Shown one piece after another: positions 33,136 through 42,097 of a stretch of DNA of 64,000 nt. The stretch lies in assembly GCF_000619885.1 (NCBI RefSeq), contig NZ_JHUZ01000014.1:62001-126000 (forward strand). Direction: 5' to 3'. This DNA comes from Balneatrix alpica DSM 16621. GTDB taxonomy: Bacteria; Pseudomonadota; Gammaproteobacteria; Pseudomonadales; Balneatricaceae. The translations under genes and the position numbers were made by a program. The notes under the pieces are model-generated. The model saw only the letters and a program-made list of their open reading frames with translations, was not told where the DNA came from and did no database searches. Positions within the stretch are counted from its first letter, which is position 1, and the number at the start of each line of letters is the position of its first letter.

Positions 33136-34464
33136 TTAGGGCGGCGGCAGTTGGTAAGGACACTCCTGCGCCTCAGGCAGTAAGGTTAGCTGCATGATAG
33201 TACCGCCAGCGGGATTATCCTGTACCGCCAGGTGCCAGTCGTAGAGTTGGCAGAGCTGACGGACAATGGCAAGGCCGAGACCGCTGCCGCCGGTATGCTG
33301 GTTGCGTGAGCTTTCCAAACGATAGAAGGGCTCAAAGATGCGCTCTTTGGCTTCATCCGGAATCCCAGGGCCGCGATCAATAATGCGTAGCATCAGCTCG
33401 GGGCCGCGCATGCTTAGCTCCACCCGTACTAGCGCTTCACCGCTGTAACGCAGGGCATTTTCGATCAGGTTAGAGGCCACCCGCTTAAATGCCAGCCAGG
33501 GCAGCTGTAATTGCTCTGGCAAGCTGCTGGTGTCGCCCAGCTCGATCCGCTCCGGGTGAATATCCTGTAGCTCCTCCAGTAACACCAGTGTGTCCAGGGT
33601 CTCTGCCTGTTGGGGTTCAAAGCCGCGGGCCAACATCAGGGTATCGCCGATCAGGCGGTCCATATCCCCCAGGTTGCGGGTCAGGCGCTCACAGAGTTCC
33701 GGGTTGCTGCCATCATCCAGCAGTTCGATGGCCATCCGCATTCTGGCGATGGGGGTGCGCAGATCATGGGAAATGCCCGCCAGCAAGGTGGTGCGATGTT
33801 CTAACAGCTCCCGTACTTCTTTACCCATACGGTTAAAACTACGGGCGACGATGGCCAGTTCTTCCGGGCCACTTTCATCCAGGGGCTCAAAATGCAGGCC
33901 TTTACCGATGCGCCGGGCGGCGCGGGCGGCAGCCACCATGGGGCGGGTAATGCGTGAAACAACGGTGACGGAGGCAAGCAGGATCAACAGGGAGGCAAAT
34001 CCGAGCAACAGCAGCGCCATGGCGGGAGGCAGTACGGCCCGACGCTCCTGGGCAAAGCCAATATAGATATCGCCGGTGGGCAGGTTGAAGGTGGCCCAAA
34101 TCAGGCGTGCATCACTTTTATCCCGTGCCAAGCGCACTGGCGTCTGCAGACGTTGCGCTAAGGATTGCCCCAACATATTCAAAAACAGGGTGGAGTGTTG
34201 CAGGGGGGCGGTATCGGGTTGGGAGCGGGTGAGCAGTAGCAAATGCTGCTCTGCCAATTCCAGCTGGTAATAGGAGCGGCTGTAAGGGGGCAGCTCCACC
34301 CAGGTTTCTGCGGCGAGCACCATCAGTGCCGCCTGATCGTCTGCTGCTTGTCTGGCCACCGGCAAAATAAAGTATTGCAGAGTAACTAGAGCGAAACAGA
34401 GCAGAATACCGATCACCGCTAGAGCCAGGGTGAGGGATGTTCGCGCCAGAAGTGATTTCAGCAT
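33136..34464 (-). CDS. envZ: EnvZ-like sensor histidine kinase
   Basis: A 442-residue membrane kinase with helices at about 8-30 and 150-172, a periplasmic sensor of about 115 residues, HAMP (about 172-225), HisKA with L-A-G-I-S-H-D-L-R-T-P-I-A-R (His near 238) and HATPase_c with D-R-G-P-G-I-P and G-G-S-G-L-G-L-A. The S-H-D-L-R-T-P form and size match EnvZ/AmgS. It lies downstream of its response regulator with a 92-bp gap that contains a strong hairpin. In Pseudomonas the orthologous AmgRS pair is near tex and gshA; here those are about 12 kb away. Confidence 0.88.
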   Translation of the reverse strand: MLKSLLARTSLTLALAVIGILLCFALVTLQYFILPVARQAADDQAALMVLAAETWVELPPYSRSYYQLELAEQHLLLLTRSQPDTAPLQHSTLFLNMLGQSLAQRLQTPVRLARDKSDARLIWATFNLPTGDIYIGFAQERRAVLPPAMALLLLGFASLLILLASVTVVSRITRPMVAAARAARRIGKGLHFEPLDESGPEELAIVARSFNRMGKEVRELLEHRTTLLAGISHDLRTPIARMRMAIELLDDGSNPELCERLTRNLGDMDRLIGDTLMLARGFEPQQAETLDTLVLLEELQDIHPERIELGDTSSLPEQLQLPWLAFKRVASNLIENALRYSGEALVRVELSMRGPELMLRIIDRGPGIPDEAKERIFEPFYRLESSRNQHTGGSGLGLAIVRQLCQLYDWHLAVQDNPAGGTIMQLTLLPEAQECPYQLPPP

Positions 34465-34513
34465 GAGAGTGTGCCTGGACTGAGGGGGCGCTGAGCGATG
34501 GCTGAGCCAGATA

Positions 34514-34536
34514 GGCGCAGCAGTAACCGCTGCGCC
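34514..34536 (-). promoter_or_regulatory. Hairpin in the ompR-envZ intercistronic gap
   Basis: GGCGCAGC and GCTGCGCC form a perfect 8-bp GC-rich stem with a 7-nt loop. With no T-run it is more likely a processing or stability element than a terminator. Confidence 0.5.
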
Positions 34537-34556
34537 ACGACAGGTTGAGCTTGGGA

Positions 34557-35261
34557 TCAGCCTTCGGGATCGGGTACGAAGAGGTAGCCCTTGCCCCAGA
34601 TAGTTTGAATATGGTGCAGCGAGCCGGAAGCTTTCTCTAACTTGGCACGTAGGCGCGTCACCCGCACATCGATACTGCGATCAAAAGGAGAGCGGTCATA
34701 CCCCTTGAGTTGGGTGACCAGGGTGTCACGATCCAATACCTGGTTTGGATGCTGCACCAGGATTTCCAGCAGTTCATATTCGCTGGTGGTGAGGTGAACC
34801 AGCTCACCGTTACGGGTGAGTTGGTGGCGCTGGGTGTCCAGCACAAATTCGCCAAACTTATAACGCTGGGCCTGGCTTTCCCCTTTACTTTGTTGAGGAC
34901 GGCGTAAGACGGCGCGCACCCGGGCTAACAGTTCACGTGGGTTGAAAGGCTTGGCCAGATAGTCATCAGCACCGACTTCCAGGCCAACGATGCGGTCAAT
35001 GTCTTCGCCCTTGGCGGAGAGCATGATAATCGGCAGAGGCTGCTGGGCTTTTAAGCGTTTGGCAATGGATAAGCCATCTTCACCGGGTAGCATCAGATCA
35101 AGAATCATCAGATCAGGCCAGCCTTTTGCCAAGATGGCATCCATCGCAGGAGCAGCATCGGCACAGCTGACCTGGAAGTCGTTATTGCTTAGATAACGGC
35201 TGACGAGTTCACGTAATTCCTGATCATCATCGACCAGCAGAATATGGGGGATAGCACTCAT
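34557..35261 (-). CDS. ompR: OmpR-type response regulator
   Basis: A 234-residue response regulator with receiver (1-118) and OmpR/PhoB winged helix (about 135-230). The pocket D-D-D (about 11-13), phosphoacceptor aspartate in M-I-L-D-L-M-L-P-G (about residue 55) and K in A-K-P-F-N are present. The C-terminal end I-Q-T-I-W-G-K-G-Y-L-F-V-P-D is the OmpR signature, which is why this pair rather than the one at 25 kb is taken as OmpR/EnvZ (AmgR/AmgS in Pseudomonas). It is divergent from the GGDEF-EAL gene. Confidence 0.88.
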   Translation of the reverse strand: MSAIPHILLVDDDQELRELVSRYLSNNDFQVSCADAAPAMDAILAKGWPDLMILDLMLPGEDGLSIAKRLKAQQPLPIIMLSAKGEDIDRIVGLEVGADDYLAKPFNPRELLARVRAVLRRPQQSKGESQAQRYKFGEFVLDTQRHQLTRNGELVHLTTSEYELLEILVQHPNQVLDRDTLVTQLKGYDRSPFDRSIDVRVTRLRAKLEKASGSLHHIQTIWGKGYLFVPDPEG

Positions 35262-35374
35262 GCAAACACCTCCAGCACAGGGAATGCTCCAGATCCGCCC
35301 AAGGCAGGCGGCAAGGCTCCCATGATACTGAATTTTGCCGCTTTTGCAGGAGTTGGCCGATAAAAGATACTAAT

Positions 35375-35404
35375 GTTTCTTAGTGTAACTTTTGCGTTTA
35401 CAAT
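35375..35404 (+). promoter_or_regulatory. Weak promoter candidate for the GGDEF-EAL gene
   Basis: A TACAAT -10 box lies at 35399-35404, 35 bp before the chosen start codon. The hexamer 17 bp upstream is a poor -35. Confidence 0.3.
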
Positions 35405-35438
35405 GGTCGCTCTTCTTATCCTGATTGGAGTAGCAGGG

Positions 35439-38237
35439 ATGTTCAATCAGTTCGTCAGCCGCATCTTACATTTAAGTCCGCTGTGTTTAGCCTTAACCCT
35501 AGCAGTGTTGCTCCAAGCCTTGTTAGGTGGCAGCTTGAGCTGGCTTTATCGGCAGGCGGCGGATGAACAGTTGCAGCTATTGCGCAAAGATATCGCCCGC
35601 ATTCTGGTGGTGGCCGCGGAGCAGGTGGATGTCCCCCTGCATCGTCGCTTAGAGCGGGATCAACAGACCGGTGGACCACTGTATCGGCAAGCGATTGAAC
35701 CACTACTCAAGATCCATAAATCCTTACCAGAAATTAATTATCTTTACACCATGGTGCGTCGCGGCGGTGAACGTTACTTCGTGTTGGACACGGCCTTCTA
35801 TGCCGATGAGTTAAGCAACGAGCAGATTCTGAAAGCCAGCCGGGTGATGGAGCGTTATACCGGCGGTAGTGATGAAGACCAGGCGCTGTTTGCCAGTTTG
35901 GAACAGGGCAAGGTTTATGTGTTTGAGCGTCCCTATGTGGACTACTTTGGCGAGCACCTTAGCGGTTTTGCCCCCTTGCAGGATGAACAGGGGCGGCTAG
36001 TGGCCATGTTAGGGCTCGACTTCGGTATGGAGCAGCTGGATAAGCATTTGCGCGATATCCGTACGGCCTATATCAGCACTTTACTGTTATCGATCTTGGT
36101 CTCCGCTCTGTTGGCCTGGCTGCTTTATCGCGTTCGTTCTGCTGCGGCGCGGGCGGAAAAGCGCCGTATGCAGTTGGAGCAACAAACGAAAGAGCAGGCC
36201 AAGCGCACTGAGCTGATTCTCGATTCCATCATTGATGGCGTGCTGGGGCTGGATGCCCAGGGGCTGATTATCAGCGCCAGTCGGGTGGTGGGACGTATCT
36301 GGCAACGTCCAGTGGCGGAGTTGCGTGGGAAAAACCTGACTAGCCTGATTGATGGCCCTGATCAGCCACTGTTGCTGTCTTCCCTGGAGCGAGCCCGGCA
36401 GGGACAGCATTGTCGGATTGAGGTGCAGGGACGGCGTTTGGAAGATCAACTCTTTCCGCTGGAGATGACTCTGAGCCCGGGCCATCAGGGGGAAAGTGCC
36501 TGGTTTGTGGTGGCTGTGCGGGACTTGAGCCGGGATATGGCGATTGAGGATGAGCGTCACCTGGCTGCCCTGGTGTTTTCCAATATGGCCGATGGCGTGA
36601 TGGTGACAGATCCGGATGGCCGCATCCTGATGGTGAATAAGGCGTTTAGTGAGATAACTGGCTATCAACCAGAGCAGGTACGGGGGCGCTCGGCGCGGCT
36701 GCTACAGTCTGGCCGCCATGATGCCTCGTTCTACCGCTCCTTCTGGCAAAGCCTGCTGCAACAGGGACACTGGCAGGGTGAAATCTACAATCGCCGTTAC
36801 AACGGCAGTGTTTATCCCGAATGGCTGACCATTAATGCGGTGTATGACCGTGCTGGCCGCCTGCAATACTTTGTCGGCGTCTTTACCGATATTACTCAGC
36901 GTAAAGAACAGGAGGCGCGCCTGCATCAGCTGGCCAACCAGGATCAGCTGACCGGGCTGGCTAATCGGGCTGCCTTTCAGGAGCATTTCAACACTCTGCT
37001 GTTACAGGCCCGTTGCCAGGAATTTGGCTTTGCCTTGCTGTTTATGGATCTGGATGACTTTAAGCGGATTAATGACACCCTGGGGCATGCGGAAGGGGAT
37101 AAGCTGTTGCGCGGTGTGGCGCAGCGCTTGTTGAAGCTGATTCCGGAGGAGGCGCATCTGGCCCGTATTGGTGGGGATGAGTTTGTCATTCTGCTGCCAT
37201 TGCATCAGGGTGGGCAGGAGCAGGAGGTATCCGCCCGCTTAGCCGCGCGGATTCTGGAAGATTTCCGCCATCCCTATGTGTTGTCTGAGCAGGAAGTGGT
37301 GATTGGTACCAGCATTGGCATCAGCCGTTTTCCGCAGGATGGTCAGAGTATGGAGATGCTGCTCAAACAGGCTGATATGGCACTCTATGATGCCAAGTCG
37401 CGGGGGCGTAATGCCTATCACTTTTACACCACGGCGATGCATGCCCAGGCAATGGAGCGGATGGCGCTGGAAACCCAGCTCCATCAAGCTATGCAACGGG
37501 AAGAGTTGCGCTTGGTGTATCAGCCCCAGGTTTGTATTCGCACCGGTCAATTGCTAGGTATGGAAGCGTTATTGCGGTGGCAGCATCCGCAATGGGGGGA
37601 GGTGAGTCCGCTACGCTTTATTCCGGTGGCGGAAGAGTCCGGCATGATTATTCCGTTGGGCAACTGGGTGCTGGAGCGGGCCGCTCGGCAGTTGGCCCAG
37701 TGGCGTGAACAGGGTATTGAGCTACCGCGTTTAAGCGTCAACCTCTCACCCCGGCAGTTCCTTAACAGTAAACACCTGTTGCAGCAGGTGAGCCAGTTGC
37801 TGCAACGCTATCAAATACAGCCGCAGCAATTAGAGCTGGAGATTACCGAGAGTATCCTGATGGACTCCAGCCATGCCTCTCAGCAAGCGATCCGTCAGCT
37901 GGAAAGCATGGGAGTATTGTTGGCGATTGATGACTTTGGTACGGGCTATTCCTCGCTGGGCTATCTGCAAAAATTCCGTCTTCATCAGCTGAAAATAGAT
38001 CGTTCCTTTATTCAGGACTTGGCCAGTAGCCAGCATCAGCAGGCGATTGTGCAGGCGATGATTCAGATGGGACATGCCCTGGAGATGGAAGTGATTGCGG
38101 AAGGGGTAGAAACCGCCGAGCAATTAATTCTGTTGCAGCAGCATGACTGTGATGGTGTCCAGGGGTATCTCTACTCCAAACCACTGGAAGTCACTGCAGT
38201 GGCTGACTTTATCCATACCTTTCAGCTGCAGGTATAG
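35439..38237 (+). CDS. Membrane GGDEF-EAL protein with PAS domains
   Basis: A 932-residue c-di-GMP enzyme. Membrane helices at about 13-35 and 205-228 flank a periplasmic sensor of about 170 residues; two PAS domains follow (about 260-375 and 385-510), then GGDEF (about 515-680) with intact A-R-I-G-G-D-E-F, and EAL (about 690-930) with M-E-A-L-L-R-W, the D-D-F-G-T-G-Y-S-S loop and the late E-G-V-E-T motif. Both halves keep their catalytic residues, so it could make and break c-di-GMP. A start 22 codons upstream is in frame; the ATG at 35439 has a GGAGTAGCAGGG leader. It is divergent from ompR. Confidence 0.9.
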   Translation: MFNQFVSRILHLSPLCLALTLAVLLQALLGGSLSWLYRQAADEQLQLLRKDIARILVVAAEQVDVPLHRRLERDQQTGGPLYRQAIEPLLKIHKSLPEINYLYTMVRRGGERYFVLDTAFYADELSNEQILKASRVMERYTGGSDEDQALFASLEQGKVYVFERPYVDYFGEHLSGFAPLQDEQGRLVAMLGLDFGMEQLDKHLRDIRTAYISTLLLSILVSALLAWLLYRVRSAAARAEKRRMQLEQQTKEQAKRTELILDSIIDGVLGLDAQGLIISASRVVGRIWQRPVAELRGKNLTSLIDGPDQPLLLSSLERARQGQHCRIEVQGRRLEDQLFPLEMTLSPGHQGESAWFVVAVRDLSRDMAIEDERHLAALVFSNMADGVMVTDPDGRILMVNKAFSEITGYQPEQVRGRSARLLQSGRHDASFYRSFWQSLLQQGHWQGEIYNRRYNGSVYPEWLTINAVYDRAGRLQYFVGVFTDITQRKEQEARLHQLANQDQLTGLANRAAFQEHFNTLLLQARCQEFGFALLFMDLDDFKRINDTLGHAEGDKLLRGVAQRLLKLIPEEAHLARIGGDEFVILLPLHQGGQEQEVSARLAARILEDFRHPYVLSEQEVVIGTSIGISRFPQDGQSMEMLLKQADMALYDAKSRGRNAYHFYTTAMHAQAMERMALETQLHQAMQREELRLVYQPQVCIRTGQLLGMEALLRWQHPQWGEVSPLRFIPVAEESGMIIPLGNWVLERAARQLAQWREQGIELPRLSVNLSPRQFLNSKHLLQQVSQLLQRYQIQPQQLELEITESILMDSSHASQQAIRQLESMGVLLAIDDFGTGYSSLGYLQKFRLHQLKIDRSFIQDLASSQHQQAIVQAMIQMGHALEMEVIAEGVETAEQLILLQQHDCDGVQGYLYSKPLEVTAVADFIHTFQLQV

Positions 38238-38242
38238 CGACT

Positions 38243-38294
38243 AAAAAAATGCCTGCAGCTGGGCTACAGGCACTAAAAGCCGGCATACCGGCTT
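38243..38294 (-). terminator. Tandem terminators downstream of the CoA-transferase
   Basis: On the minus strand a first hairpin (AAGCCGG/CCGGCTT, 38277-38294) is followed by TTTTAG, and a second (TGCCTG/CAGGCA, 38250-38272) by seven Ts (38249-38243). The region also separates the convergent GGDEF-EAL gene. Confidence 0.8.
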
Positions 38295-38308
38295 GCGCTA
38301 TTGATGGT

Positions 38309-39910
38309 TTAAGGGCAGCTAAGCTGACGCCAGAGCTGGCGTAATTCCGCCAGTGGCTGGCTGCCCTGGTGATTCAGATGCATCGGCCCCTGACGGAACA
38401 GGCGCGAATCCATCAGTCGTGGCGGCTCCGGCAGTAAGGGACGAAAGCCCATGAGCTCCAGTACGTCTTTATGCAAGTCCACCCCTGGAGCAATCTCACT
38501 CAAAATGAGGCCTTCAGCACTGAGTTGGAAGACCGCCCGCTCAGTGATAAAACACACCCGTTGTTGGCGTTGGTTGGCATAGCGACCATTAAAGGTCAGG
38601 TGCTGTACCTGCTCGACAAACTTGCAGATCTCGCCATTGCGGATAATGTGCAGCTGGCCATCGCTAATCCGAATATCCTGGGGACCTGAGGTGAAGCTGC
38701 CAAGGAAATACACTTCCTTGGCATTTTGACTGATATTGATAAACCCACCGGCACCGGCCAGCTTATTAGCAAAGCGGCTGACGTTGACATCACCCCATTG
38801 GCTGACTTCCGCCATGCCCAAGAAAGCCTGATCCAGACCGCCGCCATCATAGAAGTCAAACTGGGCGGGTTGATCAATGATCGCTTCGGCTCCGGCAACC
38901 GCGCCAAAACTCAAGCCACTGGCGGGATGCCCCCCAATCGCACCCGGTTCGATCGTCAGGGTAACGCGCTGTAGGCGCTGCTCTTCGGCGGCGACCTGGG
39001 CAATTCCTTCAGGCATGCCGATACCGAGGTTCACCACCGCACCCTGGCCGAGTTCGAGTAGGGCGCGGCGACAAATCAATTTGCGCAGATCAAGCGCGCT
39101 GCTTTGCCACTCAGGTTGATAGCTGATTTCATGGCAGTAGGCTGGGTTATAGGTTTCGCTGAAGGTTTGCGGGTGGTCACCGGGCTCGGCTAGTACCACA
39201 TGATCCACCAGAATACCGGGAATCCGTACCCGGTCAGGGGGTAATAGATGCTGCTCGGTGAGGCGCTCAACCTGCACGATGACCTTGCCACCGCTGTTAT
39301 GTACCGCCTGGGCAATGGCCAGGGCTTCCAGTGGCAGGGCTTCTTTTTCCATTGAGATATTGCCCCGCTTGTCGGCGGTAGTGCCCCTTAAAAAGGCGAC
39401 GTTGGCGGCAAAAGTGGGGTAGAACAGGTACTCATCACTACCGAGCTGCAGCAGCTTGACCCGTTCCTGCTGGCTCCGTTGATTGAGGCGCCCCCCCTGA
39501 TAGCGTGGGTCGACAAAGGTATGCAAACCGACCTTGCTGATGGTGCCGGGGCGTTTGGCGGCAATGTCACGAAACAGGTGGCAAATAATACCCTGTGGCA
39601 GGTTATAGGCTTCGATGGCTTCCTTTTGCACCAGCTGGCCCAGTTTGGGTACCAGGCCCCAGTGGCCACCGATGACGGTTTTTAGCAGCCCTGGCAGAGC
39701 AAGATGGTTGAGGCCGCGTTCTCCCCCATCGCCTTGACCAGCGGCATACACCAGGGTGAGGTGGCGGGGTTGGCTGCTTTGTTGAAAGCGTCTAGCTAAG
39801 GCTTTAGCCAGGCTTTCGGCGAAGCCAATACCGACAAAACCACCGGTCAGGAGGCTGTCATGATCTTTGATGAGCGCGGCGGCTTGGTCGGCACTGATAA
39901 GTTTCTGCAT
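38309..39910 (-). CDS. Acyl-CoA:carboxylate CoA-transferase (YdiF/Pct type)
   Basis: A 533-residue family I CoA-transferase in which the alpha and beta halves are fused, as in propionate/acetate CoA-transferases and YdiF. The N-terminal glycine-rich G-G-F-V-G-I-G (24-30) and the catalytic glutamate in I-E-P-G-A-I-G-G (about 322-329) are intact. Such enzymes move CoA between short-chain acyl groups; the exact substrate is not readable. The frame opens 23 codons earlier, but the ATG at 39910 has a GGGAGGA ribosome-binding site. It has its own sigma-54 promoter and lies below a sigma-54 activator gene and the liv operon, suggesting a role in short- or branched-chain acid catabolism. Confidence 0.88.
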   Translation of the reverse strand: MQKLISADQAAALIKDHDSLLTGGFVGIGFAESLAKALARRFQQSSQPRHLTLVYAAGQGDGGERGLNHLALPGLLKTVIGGHWGLVPKLGQLVQKEAIEAYNLPQGIICHLFRDIAAKRPGTISKVGLHTFVDPRYQGGRLNQRSQQERVKLLQLGSDEYLFYPTFAANVAFLRGTTADKRGNISMEKEALPLEALAIAQAVHNSGGKVIVQVERLTEQHLLPPDRVRIPGILVDHVVLAEPGDHPQTFSETYNPAYCHEISYQPEWQSSALDLRKLICRRALLELGQGAVVNLGIGMPEGIAQVAAEEQRLQRVTLTIEPGAIGGHPASGLSFGAVAGAEAIIDQPAQFDFYDGGGLDQAFLGMAEVSQWGDVNVSRFANKLAGAGGFINISQNAKEVYFLGSFTSGPQDIRISDGQLHIIRNGEICKFVEQVQHLTFNGRYANQRQQRVCFITERAVFQLSAEGLILSEIAPGVDLHKDVLELMGFRPLLPEPPRLMDSRLFRQGPMHLNHQGSQPLAELRQLWRQLSCP

Positions 39911-39940
39911 GACATCCTCCCTAGGCAATGGCTGTGATAT

Positions 39941-39956
39941 TGCAAAGCCGATGCCA
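39941..39956 (-). promoter_or_regulatory. Sigma-54 promoter of the CoA-transferase
   Basis: On the minus strand TGGCAT-N5-TTGCA keeps the invariant GG and GC exactly 10 bp apart, matching the -24/-12 consensus closely. It is about 31 bp upstream of the start codon. Confidence 0.82.
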
Positions 39957-40007
39957 TAAAAAATCCTTAATAAAATCAAATGCTTATATTTTTGATTGTA
40001 GGAAGTG

Positions 40008-40047
40008 TGTCTTATTCTTTAGACAGTATTGTCTATTTTTTGTCTAG
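40008..40047. promoter_or_regulatory. TGTCT half-site array, likely activator-binding sites
   Basis: A perfect inverted repeat TAGACA-GTAT-TGTCTA (40020-40035) is flanked by further TGTCT copies at 40008 and 40041. The array is 50-105 bp upstream of the sigma-54 promoter, the usual distance for an enhancer, and overlaps the end of the activator gene. Confidence 0.65.
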
Positions 40048-41421
40048 GTTGTGTTTGCGCAGTTTGACATAGAGAGTGGCCCGGCTGATGCCCAGGTGTT
40101 TCGCTGCTTGGCTACGATTGCCTTGGCAGAGTTGAAGTGCTTGCAGCAATTGCTGACGCTCCTGGCGCAGTTGTTCATCGGCCAGGCTGGTGTGGGCTTG
40201 TTGGGGTTCGAGGCCAAGATCGGCAGGACTGATACTGGCATTCTCGCTTAGCACTTGCGCACGTTCTAAGCGATTACGGAGTTCACGGATATTGCCAGGC
40301 CAGGGGTGCTGAGCCATGGCGCTGAGGGCTGCAGGGCTGAGACTCAGCGGGGGCAGGTTGGTTTGACGGCTAATCTGCTTGAGTAACGCCTGACTGAGTT
40401 CAGCCAGATCCTGCAGTCGCTCACGCAGGGGTGGCAGCGTCAGTGATAGAACATTAATGCGATAGTACAGATCGGCACGGAACTGTCCCTGGGCAACTTT
40501 GTCTTCCAGATGCTGTGAGGTGGCAGCAATGATGCGGACATCGACGGGCTCCAGTCGGTTACTACCCAAGGCCTCGACTTCTCGCTCCTGGAGTACGCGC
40601 AGGAGTTTGGCTTGGGTTGAGAGTGGCATATCGGCAATTTCATCGAGGAACAGGGTGCCTCCCTGGGCTAACTGTAATTTGCCCTGACGGCCTTTAGGAT
40701 CGGCGCCGGTAAAGGCACCGGGGGCAACACCAAAGAGTTCGGCCTCCACCAGGGTATCGGGTAGGGCTGCCATATTGATGCCGACAAAGGGCCCCTGGCT
40801 CCGACTGCTGGCGGCATGAATGCCCTGGGCTAGCAGCTCTTTGCCGGTTCCGGTTTCTCCCAGCAGTAATAAGGTGGTGTCCAACAGTGCGGCACGATGG
40901 GCCTGACGCTTAAGGCGCTGCATGCTGTCGCAGCTGCCGATCAGGTCATCCAGGGCATATTTGCTGGGGCGGAGCAGGGTGCTTTGCAGTTGTTGACGCA
41001 GTCTGACCGCTTTATTTAAGAACGGATAGAGGGCGTCTAGCTGGTCATAGAAGACAAAGCCAATGGCACCGGTAACCGCACCTTCGGCATTTTTCAGGGG
41101 TAAACGTGTTACCACACACCAACGTCCCTCGATCTGCATCAGATCAAGAAAGTTAGGCTCGCCACTGGCGACCACCCGGGCCATTTGCGAATTGGGAATC
41201 AGCGTCTCAATCGAGCGTCCGAGCACCGGGGTGTCAGCAGGCAGGCCTAATAATGGCCGGTAGCTTTCACTTAGCCAGATTATCCGACAGTCTTGGTCAA
41301 CGGCGATGGAGCCTTGGCAGAGATTATCAAACATGGCAACCAGACCGGTGGGATCACCGGTCTGGCTGAGGAGCTGCTGGAGCAGAGGAGAATTAACCAC
41401 CGAGGTAGGCTTTACGCACAT
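40033..41421 (-). CDS. Sigma-54-dependent transcriptional activator
   Basis: A 462-residue bacterial enhancer-binding protein. A PAS-like sensor (about 20-140) precedes the AAA+ domain (about 155-385) with Walker A G-E-T-G-T-G-K-E, the sigma-54 contact loop G-A-F-T-G-A and Walker B L-F-L-D-E-I-A. The C-terminal Fis-type helix-turn-helix (about 420-460) has R-S-Q-A-A-K-H-L-G-I-S-R-A-T-L-Y. The likely ATG lies 29 bp inside livF with little ribosome-binding sequence, so a later start is possible. It very probably controls the next gene, the CoA-transferase, through its sigma-54 promoter and TGTCT array. Confidence 0.88.
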   Translation of the reverse strand: MCVKPTSVVNSPLLQQLLSQTGDPTGLVAMFDNLCQGSIAVDQDCRIIWLSESYRPLLGLPADTPVLGRSIETLIPNSQMARVVASGEPNFLDLMQIEGRWCVVTRLPLKNAEGAVTGAIGFVFYDQLDALYPFLNKAVRLRQQLQSTLLRPSKYALDDLIGSCDSMQRLKRQAHRAALLDTTLLLLGETGTGKELLAQGIHAASSRSQGPFVGINMAALPDTLVEAELFGVAPGAFTGADPKGRQGKLQLAQGGTLFLDEIADMPLSTQAKLLRVLQEREVEALGSNRLEPVDVRIIAATSQHLEDKVAQGQFRADLYYRINVLSLTLPPLRERLQDLAELSQALLKQISRQTNLPPLSLSPAALSAMAQHPWPGNIRELRNRLERAQVLSENASISPADLGLEPQQAHTSLADEQLRQERQQLLQALQLCQGNRSQAAKHLGISRATLYVKLRKHNLDKK

Positions 41422-42094
41422 CCTCGTTGGCTAGCAGCGAAGCACCGGAATCGGCCAGGACAATCTTACCGTTCTCCAGTACGTAGCCACGATCCGCCAG
41501 ACGCAGTGCCTGGTTGGCATTTTGCTCAACCAGGAAGATGGTCATGCCTTGATCACGCAGATGGCCGATGATCTCAAAAATCTGCTGAATGATGATCGGG
41601 GCCAGACCCAGTGAGGGTTCGTCCAGAATCAGCAGGCGAGGCTGCATCATCAGGGCGCGGCCGATCGCTAGCATTTGCTGCTCACCACCGGACATGGTGC
41701 CTGCCCGCTGGTTGATCCGCTCTTTCAGGCGGGGGAAGAGTTCAAATACGTAGGCTTCCGTCTTTTTAAAGGTCGCCTGATCGATAAAGAATCCACCCAT
41801 GTGCAGGTTTTCTTCCACCGTTAGGCCAGGGAAAATCCGTCGACCTTCGGGGACTACCGCCAGTCCTTTACGCATGATGTCGTGGGTCGACATCTGGGTG
41901 ATGTCTTCCCCTTCAAAGGTGACCTTGCCACTGGAGGCGCGGGGATCACCACAGACGGTCATCAGAATGGTGGTTTTGCCGGCGCCATTGGCGCCGATCA
42001 GGGTCACGATTTCCCCTTTGTTCACTTGCAAGGAGATGCCTTTCAGCGCCTCAATTTTGCCGTAGTGAGTGTGTACGTTTTCCAGGGTTAGCAT
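41393..42094 (-). CDS. livF: Branched-chain amino acid ABC transporter ATPase LivF
   Basis: A 233-residue ABC ATPase of the LivF type. Walker A G-A-N-G-A-G-K-T-T (about 34-42), signature M-S-G-G-E-Q-Q-M (about 134-141), Walker B L-L-I-L-D-E-P-S-L-G-L-A-P (about 154-166) and the H-loop region V-E-Q-N-A are intact; the last is typical of LivF. It pairs with LivG on the cytoplasmic side of the LivHM pore. It is the last transporter gene; its end overlaps the sigma-54 activator by 29 bp. Confidence 0.94.
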   Translation of the reverse strand: MLTLENVHTHYGKIEALKGISLQVNKGEIVTLIGANGAGKTTILMTVCGDPRASSGKVTFEGEDITQMSTHDIMRKGLAVVPEGRRIFPGLTVEENLHMGGFFIDQATFKKTEAYVFELFPRLKERINQRAGTMSGGEQQMLAIGRALMMQPRLLILDEPSLGLAPIIIQQIFEIIGHLRDQGMTIFLVEQNANQALRLADRGYVLENGKIVLADSGASLLANEDVRKAYLGG

Positions 42095-42097
42095 GCC

